Below, piece by piece: positions 1 to 5,657 of a stretch of DNA of 8,838 nucleotides. A model generated the notes under the pieces. The model searched no databases and was not told the origin of the DNA. It worked only from the letters and a program-made list of their open reading frames with translations. The position numbers and the translations under genes are program-made. This stretch comes from CAYZNE01 sp964461035 (GTDB lineage: Archaea; Nanobdellota; Nanobdellia; Woesearchaeales; CAYZNE01), in contig CAYWRI010000032.1 of NCBI GenBank assembly GCA_964461035.1, forward strand, positions 1 through 8,838, given 5' to 3'. How positions within the stretch are numbered: the stretch's first letter is position 1; the number at the start of each line of letters is the position of its first letter.

Positions 1-364
1 CGTTTAATAGATAATCTAATTTTTGTTCTTTGGTATATTCTGTGCCACCATAAGATGCTAGTAATGATGCGACTGCGCTTATCTTTTCATCTCTTGTAAA
101 TGCGTTATTTGCGCGACTAAAATAACCGTTTCCATCCATAAGTCCTGCTATTGGTAAGTGAAGCGCGCTTTGAAGTCTTGAATTGATTGCAATCTCTGTA
201 ACGTCTGTTTGTATGATATTATTAACTTCAAATAAGTAATCAGTCCATATTCTTGTATTAGTATCGTTCACAAAAAGAATAATTGGTCTATAATTTCCAG
301 GGAACAATGCTAAACCCTGATCGTTCTTTAATCCTTGATTTCCTTTGTTGTTTGAATTTGCCAT
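1..364 (-). CDS. Unrecognised protein, N-terminal 121 residues (runs off left edge)
   Basis: An open frame reads without a stop from an ATG at 364-362 down to the left edge, giving at least 121 residues and no stop in the window. The start MANSNNKGNQ is polar; it is followed by a strand-like stretch YRPIILFVND (about residues 25-34) and later by LPIAGLMDGNGYFSR. There is no signal peptide, membrane span or cysteine motif in the visible part. I do not recognise the family. The start is supported by a perfect TATA box (TTTATAAA) centred 26 nt upstream, which would give a leaderless mRNA. The codons include more GCG, CGC and AGC than neighbouring genes, a mild compositional difference. It is divergent from the L21e operon, so it is probably an independent transcription unit. 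Confidence 0.7.
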   Translation of the reverse strand, partial: MANSNNKGNQGLKNDQGLALFPGNYRPIILFVNDTNTRIWTDYLFEVNNIIQTDVTEIAINSRLQSALHLPIAGLMDGNGYFSRANNAFTRDEKISAVASLLASYGGTEYTKEQKLDYLLN

Positions 365-386
365 ACTTGTGGAGAATTTCTTTTAT

Positions 387-394
387 TTTATAAA
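387..394 (-). promoter_or_regulatory. TATA box of the left-edge gene
   Basis: TTTATAAA is centred about 26 nt before the ATG at 364. On the minus strand it is preceded by AGAAACA, a purine-rich BRE-like stretch. The box is a perfect palindrome, so by itself it could also fire rightwards, but the rightward side lacks a purine-rich BRE. Confidence 0.65.
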
Positions 395-415
395 TGTTTC
401 TGATGTTGTTACTTT

Positions 416-461
416 TTAGTGAGTGTATAATCTGTGGGGTAAATGTTCTAAGTCTCACTAA
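416..461. repeat. Inverted repeat with 8-bp arms in a divergent promoter region
   Basis: TTAGTGAG (416-423) and CTCACTAA (454-461) are perfect reverse complements separated by 30 nt, followed by T-rich DNA (462-471). The repeat lies between the two divergent promoters and upstream of the L21e TATA box, so it is not in the L21e transcript. It could be an operator-like dyad, or the closing stem of a very small RNA read from the palindromic TATA box at 387-394, whose rightward start would fall near 417. Neither is proven. Confidence 0.5.
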
Positions 462-496
462 TTTATTATTCTAGAATTACTTCCAAAATAAATATA

Positions 497-504
497 TTTA
501 TAAA
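497..504 (+). promoter_or_regulatory. TATA box of the rpl21e-rpoF operon
   Basis: TTTATAAA is centred at about 500.5, 26-27 nt before the ATG at 527. This predicts a leaderless transcript and picks that ATG over the upstream in-frame TTG at 509. Confidence 0.75.
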
Positions 505-526
505 TGGTTTGGGATTAGCATTTTCC

Positions 527-820
527 ATGGTAAAGAGAACTGGCGGTTTTAGAAGAAAAACAAGACATCAACTAAAAAAGAATGTCAGAACAAGAGGAAA
601 AATAAGTATAACTAGATACTTTCAAAAGTTTGAAGAGGGTGAAAAAGTTATTCTTGCAGCAGAACCTGCAGTTCAAAAAGGAATGTATTTTCCAAGATTT
701 CATGGTAAATTTGGAGTTATTAAGAATAGACTTGGAAGATGTTATGAAGTTTCTATAAAAGATGGAAATAAAACCAAAATTATTATAACTCATGCAATCC
801 ATCTTAAAAAAGCTAAATAG
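527..820 (+). CDS. rpl21e: 50S ribosomal protein L21e
   Basis: This is a 97-residue basic protein beginning MVKRTGGFRRKTRH, the characteristic N-terminus of archaeal L21e. The central block FEEGEKVILAAEPAVQKGM and the FHGKFGVI motif match the SH3-like fold of the eukaryote/archaea-specific L21e family, a component of the large ribosomal subunit. The length is typical of the family. The frame is open back to a TTG at 509, but that would add six untypical residues (LGLAFS) and place the start upstream of the predicted transcription start. The ATG at 527 sits 26-27 nt after the TATA box. The gene is 7 bp upstream of rpoF, and this adjacency is a well-known archaeal arrangement. Confidence 0.97.
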   Translation: MVKRTGGFRRKTRHQLKKNVRTRGKISITRYFQKFEEGEKVILAAEPAVQKGMYFPRFHGKFGVIKNRLGRCYEVSIKDGNKTKIIITHAIHLKKAK

Positions 821-824
821 GTGA
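820..824 (+). promoter_or_regulatory. Shine-Dalgarno site of rpoF
   Basis: GGTGA begins at the last base of the rpl21e stop codon and lies three bases before the rpoF ATG. It is complementary to the archaeal 16S tail. As the internal gene of the operon, rpoF needs a ribosome site, unlike the leaderless first gene. Confidence 0.6.
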
Positions 825-827
825 AAA

Positions 828-1184
828 ATGGATCCAGAAGTAATAAAAATGACTCCTGTAACATTAGCAGAAGTTAAAAATGAACTTAATAGAATTAAAA
901 AAAGAGATGAAGAATTAAATTTCAGAGGTAATAAATCTGAAGATTATATATCTTCGCTTCATGTTATTTCTGAGAAGGCTGCAAAGGAATTATATTCTGC
1001 AATAGAAAAAATAGGTATTTTAAGGATAAAACCTGAGCACATAGTAAAATTCATTGATATATTACCTTCAACAATTGAAGAAACAAAATATGTAGTGCAA
1101 TCAATGGGATTAACCACTAATAAAGAAAATATTTCTAACTTATTTAAGGTTATTTCTGAATACCTTCCCACTATAAAAAAATAA
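828..1184 (+). CDS. rpoF: DNA-directed RNA polymerase subunit F (Rpb4)
   Basis: This is a 118-residue soluble, mostly helical protein of usual length for archaeal Rpb4/RpoF. With RpoE (Rpb7) it forms the polymerase stalk. The N-terminal region contains the MTPVTLAEVKNEL block typical of the family; the C-terminal half has the HRDC-like helices, with the recognisable segments LRIKPEHIVKFIDILPS (about residues 65-81) and the terminal NLFKVISEYL. It is 7 bp behind rpl21e and preceded by a GGTGA ribosome site, so the two are co-transcribed. In many archaea this pair continues into a DUF655 protein and the rRNA methyltransferase KsgA; here neither follows, and T-rich DNA ends the unit. Confidence 0.93.
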   Translation: MDPEVIKMTPVTLAEVKNELNRIKKRDEELNFRGNKSEDYISSLHVISEKAAKELYSAIEKIGILRIKPEHIVKFIDILPSTIEETKYVVQSMGLTTNKENISNLFKVISEYLPTIKK

Positions 1185-1186
1185 TT

Positions 1187-1210
1187 TCTTTGTTTTCTCA
1201 ATTTTTTATT
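1187..1210 (+). terminator. T-rich terminator of rpl21e-rpoF
   Basis: Three T tracts (TTTCTTTGTTTT, then TTTTTT after TCAA) follow immediately after the rpoF stop on the coding strand. This is the oligo-T type of signal used by archaeal RNA polymerase, without an obvious hairpin. Confidence 0.5.
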
Positions 1211-1237
1211 ATTCTATTAAACTCCTTAAACAACAAA

Positions 1238-1247
1238 CTTAATAAAC
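1238..1247 (+). promoter_or_regulatory. Possible TATA box of the membrane protein gene at 1269
   Basis: CTTAATAAAC is centred about 26 nt before the ATG at 1269. It is a weaker match than the other boxes in the window, but it has the same spacing that predicts a leaderless mRNA. Confidence 0.4.
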
Positions 1248-1268
1248 TAAAAGACTTAAGGTTATTAA

Positions 1269-2138
1269 ATGGCACACATAGAATTATCTGAAGCACTAAA
1301 GTTCTTCAATCCATTTCAGTATAAAAAACTCATAAGACATCAAACCAAAACTTTATTCAATACATATCTTATATTCTTGGTTTTCAGTTTAATTCTTTTT
1401 GCAATATTACTTTTTCCAAAAGTTTTGGTTTCAAGTCATAATGTTAACAATGCAATATCTTCTTTTGATAAACTAAAAATAAGTTTTGATTCAAATCTTG
1501 AACAAAGAGTTGAACTTAATAAAGTTCCTTTGATAATTGCAGATTTTGATGAAATAGAAACAGCTTCAAGAGGAATTTGGATTTCTGAAGATTATATTAA
1601 CATTAATTTGTGGCCTTTCAAAAAACAAATTAGTATTGGTGATTATGAAAATTTAGTAGATAGAAGTTCTCAACTTTCTAGTTTTATAGGTTTAACTTTC
1701 TTGTTGATGTTCCCCGGAATTCTAATCGCTTACGGATTATTTAATCTTGCAGAATCATTGTTATTGGCTTTAGTTTCAGCATGTTTAGCATTTGTTATAA
1801 TAAGAGTTCTAAAAAAAGATATGAAGTTCTTTAAATTATTTAAAATTGCTCTTATTTCAACTCCCATATTATTTGTATTCAACTCTGTTTTCATAATATA
1901 TCTTTTAAATTTCTGGTTTCCAATGTTAATATATTTTTTATTTTTTGTAGCTGCTGCAATAATCGCAAGTCATAAGATCGGTGAAGAATCTGAAGCAAAT
2001 AAAAGATCTATTAAGAAAAAACCAAAGAACGCATCTACTAAACAACGAAATAAACAAATATTTGGTAATAACAATGTTAGTTCATTAATTAAAAAAAAGA
2101 AAAAATCAAAAGACTCTGATTTTATACTTATGGATTAA
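1269..2138 (+). CDS. Multi-span membrane protein, DUF1189-like
   Basis: This is a 289-residue integral membrane protein. A short cytoplasmic start with NPFQYKKLIR precedes a first hydrophobic segment (about residues 30-50). A soluble domain of roughly 85 residues follows, probably outside the cell (TASRGIWISEDYININLWPF). Four or five hydrophobic segments come between about residues 138 and 233. The tail is very lysine-rich and cytoplasmic (residues about 235-289, with IKKKKKSKDSD). This architecture, one span, an external domain and then a cluster of spans, resembles DUF1189 proteins; the assignment is from layout and the N-terminal motif, not a search. Function is unknown. It is probably transcribed alone, and it ends exactly where the convergent phosphomannomutase gene ends (zero bases between the stop codons). 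Confidence 0.75.
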   Translation: MAHIELSEALKFFNPFQYKKLIRHQTKTLFNTYLIFLVFSLILFAILLFPKVLVSSHNVNNAISSFDKLKISFDSNLEQRVELNKVPLIIADFDEIETASRGIWISEDYININLWPFKKQISIGDYENLVDRSSQLSSFIGLTFLLMFPGILIAYGLFNLAESLLLALVSACLAFVIIRVLKKDMKFFKLFKIALISTPILFVFNSVFIIYLLNFWFPMLIYFLFFVAAAIIASHKIGEESEANKRSIKKKPKNASTKQRNKQIFGNNNVSSLIKKKKKSKDSDFILMD

Positions 2139-3521
2139 TTAATTATTAATGTCTAATTTCTCTAAAATATTCTTATATATTTTTGAATCTGTTTCTTTGT
2201 CTTTAGATTCAATAGTTATTCTGACTTTTGGTTCAGTATTACTCTGTCTTATATTTACCCAATAATCATCATAATAAAATAGGTGTCCATCAATATTACT
2301 ATATTTATTACATTCATCTCTGAATAGCTCATATGACTTTTTAAGAATAAATTCTTTTTGTTCATCACTCTTTAGAATTACATTATGTTCTTCAATATAA
2401 CTTGTAATGCCTGTTTTTTTTGCAAGACTGCTAAATTTTTCCTCAGATTCAATATATAATTTTAAAATATAGAGAATGCATAAGATTGAAGAATCTGTAT
2501 AACCTGTTTCTTTAAATGAAAAATGTGCTGCTCTTTCAGCACCCAGAGTCGCATTGTTTTCTATTACGTGCTGTCTTACAAAGCCATAGCCTATTCTGCT
2601 TTCTATTGTTTTAACATTTATTTTTTCAAGAGCTAAATTCATCTGTCTGGAAAGATTTATAGTTGCAACAATTGATTGAACAGATTTATTTTCTTTTTGC
2701 ATTTCTTGAATCATCATATAAATAATTTTTTCTGAATCAATCACATTTCCATTTTCATCAAAGAATATTATTCTATCTCCATCACCATCAAATATTACTC
2801 CGAAATCAGCACCCGTTTTTTTTATTTTTTCAGATATTTGTTCTTGAGCTTCTTTCTCTAATGGATTAGGAATGTGACCTGGAAAATTCCCATCCATTAT
2901 ATCATTTAAAGATATTAAATTTGTGTGTTTTTCTAAGAAATTTTTGTATACTACAGGAGAACCATTACTAAAATCACAGACTAGTTTTATTTTTTTCTTA
3001 GACGAGTAATCTGATATTTTAGATAGATTTTCAAGATAATTATAATATTCTTCAACATAATTTTTTTTAATAATTTTATCTGTAGAAAATTCTTTAATTG
3101 AAATATTTTCCTTAAGTAATTCTTCAACTTTATCAAGACCTGATTCATAATTAATAAATTTAGATATTCCATTAGAACCTTTAGTAAGTATTTTCATTCC
3201 AGTATACTCTTTAGGATTATGTGATGCAGTAACAACTATGCCTACATCAAAATCATCTTCAGAATTATTAAATATAAAATACATCATGGGCGTGGATGTG
3301 ATTCCTGCAAACGTTATAGAAATATCTGGATTAAAATTTAAAAAACCTTGAATCAGACCATCTTTTACTGCTTCAGATCCTTGTCTAACATCAACAGTTA
3401 TAAGAACTTTCTTAGGATTATTTAGTTTTGCAAGAGCGTAAGCCGTCTTTGAAGCTATCTCTTTATTTATTTCTTCGGGAAATTTCCCTCTTACATCATA
3501 CGCTTTAAAGATTCCTGCCAT
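2139..3521 (-). CDS. Phosphomannomutase/phosphoglucomutase
   Basis: This is a 460-residue alpha-D-phosphohexomutase interconverting hexose 6-phosphate and 1-phosphate, which feeds nucleotide-sugar and glycan synthesis. All four signature sites are visible. FKAYDVRG (5-12) is at the N-terminus. TASHNP (98-103) has Ser100 as the phosphoserine, and DGDGDR (245-250) is the metal-binding loop. RQSNTEPKVRI (425-435) is the phosphate-binding loop of domain 4. The sugar-specificity loop is unusual: GAERAAHFSF (327-336) in place of GGExSGH, keeping Glu and His but losing Ser and Gly. The start is the ATG at 3521: a GTG nine bases upstream is part of the Shine-Dalgarno sequence itself. The protein is full length for the family. 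Whether it prefers mannose, glucose or glucosamine phosphate cannot be told from sequence alone, so no symbol is given. Confidence 0.95.
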   Translation of the reverse strand: MAGIFKAYDVRGKFPEEINKEIASKTAYALAKLNNPKKVLITVDVRQGSEAVKDGLIQGFLNFNPDISITFAGITSTPMMYFIFNNSEDDFDVGIVVTASHNPKEYTGMKILTKGSNGISKFINYESGLDKVEELLKENISIKEFSTDKIIKKNYVEEYYNYLENLSKISDYSSKKKIKLVCDFSNGSPVVYKNFLEKHTNLISLNDIMDGNFPGHIPNPLEKEAQEQISEKIKKTGADFGVIFDGDGDRIIFFDENGNVIDSEKIIYMMIQEMQKENKSVQSIVATINLSRQMNLALEKINVKTIESRIGYGFVRQHVIENNATLGAERAAHFSFKETGYTDSSILCILYILKLYIESEEKFSSLAKKTGITSYIEEHNVILKSDEQKEFILKKSYELFRDECNKYSNIDGHLFYYDDYWVNIRQSNTEPKVRITIESKDKETDSKIYKNILEKLDINN

Positions 3522-3526
3522 TTTAA

Positions 3527-3533
3527 TCACCTC
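3527..3533 (-). promoter_or_regulatory. Shine-Dalgarno site of the phosphomannomutase gene
   Basis: GAGGTGA on the minus strand lies five bases before the ATG at 3521 and is a strong match to the archaeal anti-Shine-Dalgarno. It contains the upstream GTG at 3530, which is therefore unlikely to be the start codon. Confidence 0.8.
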
Positions 3534-3560
3534 ATAATTATTTAGTGTAGTATATAATTT

Positions 3561-3568
3561 ATTTATAA
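3561..3568 (-). promoter_or_regulatory. TATA box of the phosphomannomutase gene
   Basis: TTATAAAT on the minus strand predicts a start near 3538 and a leader of about 17 nt that just contains the Shine-Dalgarno site. A second candidate, TTATATA (3557-3551), would place the start inside that site and is less likely. Confidence 0.5.
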
Positions 3569-3603
3569 TTCAAATATCATACTAACATTATTGTATATTG
3601 TCT

Positions 3604-3677
3604 ATTTTTAAGTTTTATGAATAGTAAGATAAATATTTGAATTAATCTGTTTCTGAAATTATATCCTTTTTATACAT
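3604..3677 (-). pseudogene. Eroded copy of the 3' end of the cysteine-rich gene
   Basis: This segment aligns, in the same orientation, with about 4563-4637, which holds the last codons, stop and downstream DNA of the gene at 4597-5256. Exact matches include 15 bp (TGAATTAATCTGTTT, 3638-3652 versus 4593-4607) and 10 bp (TTATATCCTT, 3659-3668 versus 4619-4628), with weaker similarity beyond. Between the two exact blocks the relic is shorter by several bases, which breaks the reading frame. I read it as the remnant of a duplicated, decayed paralogue. The alignment is by eye. Confidence 0.5.
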
Positions 3678-3717
3678 ATTACTACACTTGACTAATTACT
3701 TTAATCAGTAGTAATAT
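3676..3717. repeat. Perfect 10-bp inverted repeat touching a TATA box
   Basis: ATATTACTAC (3676-3685) and GTAGTAATAT (3708-3717) are exact reverse complements separated by 22 bp. The right arm ends at the first base of the TATA box for the gene at 3751. A related GTAGTATATA lies at 3546-3555 by the opposite promoter. It is a plausible operator for a dimeric regulator; it lies upstream of the predicted start, so it is not an mRNA hairpin of the gene at 3751. Confidence 0.5.
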
Positions 3718-3725
3718 TTATATAA
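3717..3725 (+). promoter_or_regulatory. TATA box of the gene at 3751
   Basis: TTTATATAA is centred at 3721, 30 nt before the ATG, predicting a start within a few bases of the start codon. No Shine-Dalgarno sequence is seen before the ATG. Confidence 0.6.
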
Positions 3726-3750
3726 TGGTTCTTATTCTCCCATAATTAAG

Positions 3751-4419
3751 ATGATAAAATCAAATGAAGAAAAACCTAAAATAAAAGAATCTATGGCTGA
3801 TAGAATTTTTGAAAGAGAAATAAGTGTAAATGAAGACGTTTCAATGACAGTGCATAATGTAGATAATAATTCTTTGACTCAATCCGCAATATTTGTTGTA
3901 TCTTATAAAAAGCTGGGAGGGTTTATTCCTTTAACCATAGAATTTCCAGAGACTCGGATTATGGTTTTTAATGCAGGAATAGTTTATATCTTTAAAGCTG
4001 ATAAAACAGGAATATCTGATAATGGTCTGGGAATTTTGAGTTATTCGATGAAAAATCTTGTTAGAGATTCTGATAATACACTTCAAAAACAAATTGAGGG
4101 ATATTTAAGTTTATCATATTTGAACACTGAACCATTAACAGAATCACCTCGTTCTGTTGTAGAAGTACATAATTCTCATAATTTACCTTTAGGCGAGGTT
4201 ATACAGCCTGCACTACAAAAGTATAGAGATCTTTGTAACGTAGAAAACCCCGCATGCTTAGAAGATACGAGAAAAAAGGTGGAAAATGGTCATAAGGATT
4301 ATTATAATTTAAATTCGCCAGAAGGTCTAAAAAGAATAGAAGAGGATAAAACCATGACTATATATTCGAGTGATACTGAGTTTACAGAACTTGCCAACTT
4401 ATTAAAAATGGCTAAGTAA
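3751..4419 (+). CDS. Unrecognised soluble protein, 222 residues
   Basis: I do not recognise this family. The protein starts with a charged, lysine- and glutamate-rich region (residues 1-30). Its middle is rich in beta-prone stretches (SAIFVVSYKKLGGFIPLTIEF, about 45-65; TRIMVFNAGIVYIFKAD, 68-84) and resembles a compact beta domain. A more polar, helical C-terminal third follows, with only two cysteines (LCNVENPAC, 161-169). There is no signal peptide or membrane span. The start is supported by a TATA box 30 nt upstream. It stands alone between two minus-strand genes in the most repeat-rich part of the window, and the flanking DNA (3531-3750 and 4420-4596) is AT-rich and non-coding. It is probably a lineage-specific protein. 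Confidence 0.75.
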   Translation: MIKSNEEKPKIKESMADRIFEREISVNEDVSMTVHNVDNNSLTQSAIFVVSYKKLGGFIPLTIEFPETRIMVFNAGIVYIFKADKTGISDNGLGILSYSMKNLVRDSDNTLQKQIEGYLSLSYLNTEPLTESPRSVVEVHNSHNLPLGEVIQPALQKYRDLCNVENPACLEDTRKKVENGHKDYYNLNSPEGLKRIEEDKTMTIYSSDTEFTELANLLKMAK

Positions 4420-4596
4420 TTTCGGAATACATAAATCATATGTAGTACAATATAATTTCTTTCTTTACTTTTATTATAATTAATTCAGCTTAATATAGTT
4501 TATAATTAGTTTCTAAAACATATTTAATTATGTGGTGAATTCCTAAATCATAAAAAATATCATTTTTTAAAAGAACTTTAAGTATAAAAATCTGAA

Positions 4597-5256
4597 TTAA
4601 TCTGTTTTGCAATAGAAGTTATATCCTTCTTTAGTACAAAAATAACAGTGATTATCTTGATAATCCTCCGACATTAATTTGCATAGTCTTTGTTTATTTC
4701 CTAAATCATGTAATTTAATTCCCCATGCAGGAAGATTTCCTCCGATCATACAAATAGGTCGTTTAAGATCTTCAGGAGTTAATCTGCAGACTAATCCATT
4801 TTCTTCTCTAAAATTGCAGTATTCTTCTCTAAAATTACAAATAATTTCGTTTCCTTCTTTAATTCCAGAAAATCCTTTTTTAGTCAAAAGACAAATAGGA
4901 GGAAACCTGCATGAATCGAAATCATTTTTCCTTAATGGTTCAAAATAAAACTTTCTTCCTGCTCTTATTTCTTTTAGATAATCTGGAATATTTGGATCAG
5001 AATTTTGATAAGTTTTATCTTCTAAAAATGTGAGTTCAGTTATATCTACATTTTCAGGATCTAAAAGCTCTACTTCACTATTAGAATAAATTGGATTTTT
5101 GTTTATCTTTTCTAACGATGCACCAATATTATTATCATCAGGCATTCTTTTTCCAGAATAAAACTTCCCTGCTCTTATTTCTTTTAGATAAGTTTTATCA
5201 TCTGCTAAATCAATAACTTTATCAGATATTTTTTGAGGTTCGTCAGGGTTTATCAT
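4597..5256 (-). CDS. Unrecognised ten-cysteine protein with internal repeats
   Basis: This 219-residue protein of unknown family falls into two halves. The N-terminal half is acidic, has no cysteine, and carries a duplicated module: DDKTYLKEIRAGKFY (19-33), and EDKTY (79-83) plus YLKEIRAGRKFY (93-104). The C-terminal half has all ten cysteines (116, 122, 140, 147, 157, 169, 192, 204, 207, 216), including a tandem heptad CNFREEY/CNFREEN (140-153) and a final C-x2-C-x8-C that could bind zinc. Two segments ending PPIC and RPIC suggest a further internal repeat. There is no signal peptide or membrane span, so metal binding seems likelier than disulfides; this is inference. A weak TATA-like GATTTAAATA (5320-5311) lies upstream; no good Shine-Dalgarno is seen. 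It may otherwise be co-transcribed from the small membrane protein gene 80 bp upstream. Confidence 0.75.
   Translation of the reverse strand: MINPDEPQKISDKVIDLADDKTYLKEIRAGKFYSGKRMPDDNNIGASLEKINKNPIYSNSEVELLDPENVDITELTFLEDKTYQNSDPNIPDYLKEIRAGRKFYFEPLRKNDFDSCRFPPICLLTKKGFSGIKEGNEIICNFREEYCNFREENGLVCRLTPEDLKRPICMIGGNLPAWGIKLHDLGNKQRLCKLMSEDYQDNHCYFCTKEGYNFYCKTD
4801..4842. repeat. 21-bp imperfect tandem duplication inside the cysteine-rich gene
   Basis: TTCTTCTCTAAAATT occurs at 4801 and again at 4822, with near-identical following bases. It encodes two consecutive copies of the heptad CNFREE(Y/N). The duplication preserves frame and adds one cysteine. Confidence 0.8.
4958..5191. repeat. 24-bp exact direct repeat, copies 210 bp apart, in the cysteine-rich gene
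   Basis: The 24 bp at 4958-4981 and 5168-5191 are identical and encode LKEIRAG plus flanking residues. The spacing of 210 bp is exactly 70 codons. The upstream copy is contiguous with GATAAGTTTTATC (5187-5199); in the downstream copy the same 13-mer is displaced to 5007-5019 by a 30-bp in-frame insertion flanked by GATAA. Identity includes synonymous positions, which suggests a recent duplication or gene conversion. Confidence 0.8.
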
Positions 5257-5336
5257 TTTTAACTCTAAGTGATTTCATTAGTTCTATGTATTGAGAGAAA
5301 TTGTTGATACTATTTAAATCTTGCTGAATAAGAAAT

Positions 5337-5657
5337 TCAAATAGTTGTCCAACTCATAAGAGTTTTTTGTAGAAGATAGAAGACTCCACCAAATGTTAAT
5401 GCACCAAATATTCCCCAAGGTCCAATAAAATATACAATCAAAAGTAAAACGGCTATGCCCATATCAATCATGCTTGCAGGATCATCTTTGAAAACAATTC
5501 CTTTAAAGAATAAATATAACACAAAAGCAAATGCAACTCTGAATGGACATATTCTTAGAGCTGAAAGTATTAAAGATATTGCTGCTAAAAAATCCATTGT
5601 TCCTAAAAATTTTAAAAGAATCATTTTTATAAGAACTTTGTTAAGATTTAAAAACAT
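5337..5657 (-). CDS. Small membrane protein, about 80-106 residues
   Basis: This is a very hydrophobic protein with about three membrane segments: one around MDFLAAISLILSAL, one around FRVAFAFVLYLFFKGIVF, and a C-terminal pair around IAVLLLIVYFIGPWGIFGALTFGGVFYLL. A short polar link FKDDPASMID separates the second and third. Small proteins of this kind are common in DPANN genomes, but I cannot name a family or function. The start is uncertain. The longest frame begins at 5657, yet the best minus-strand TATA-like element (5680-5669) predicts a transcript starting near 5646-5650, favouring the ATG at 5624. A third ATG at 5597 has a weak AGGA before it. It is divergent from the SpoIIM-family gene, from which it is separated by only 29 bp in the longest form. 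Confidence 0.7.
   Translation of the reverse strand: MFLNLNKVLIKMILLKFLGTMDFLAAISLILSALRICPFRVAFAFVLYLFFKGIVFKDDPASMIDMGIAVLLLIVYFIGPWGIFGALTFGGVFYLLQKTLMSWTTI

Noticed and set aside
395..480. tRNA or C/D box RNA in the region before L21e
   Set aside because: The 8-bp arms enclose only 30 nt, far too short for a tRNA, and no convincing paired C and D boxes are present.
509..526. Extended L21e start at TTG 509
   Set aside because: The upstream TTG would add LGLAFS before the family's conserved MVKRTGG start, and it lies ahead of the transcription start predicted by the TATA box at 497-504.
572..802. Minus-strand open frame inside L21e
   Set aside because: It is a shadow of a certain ribosomal protein gene, with no promoter or ribosome site and an implausible composition.
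959..1201. Minus-strand open frame antisense to rpoF
   Set aside because: It lies almost entirely within a confident gene, has no recognisable domain and no start signals.
2987..3172. Second minus-strand frame inside the phosphomannomutase
   Set aside because: It is an out-of-frame, lysine/leucine/isoleucine-rich translation typical of AT-rich shadows.
3522..3530. GTG start at 3530 for the phosphomannomutase
   Set aside because: The GTG is embedded in the Shine-Dalgarno sequence GAGGTGA, which is correctly spaced for the ATG at 3521; the family normally starts close to the FKAYDVRG motif.
4679..4948. Plus-strand frame antisense to the cysteine-rich gene
   Set aside because: It mirrors the repeats of the minus-strand gene; the minus frame is longer, has a coherent cysteine pattern, and its repeats are preserved in frame.
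5245..5278. Eleven-codon upstream ORF overlapping the start of the cysteine-rich gene
   Set aside because: An ATG at 5278 on the minus strand opens a short frame ending just inside the gene, but there is no ribosome site, and short frames like this are expected by chance.
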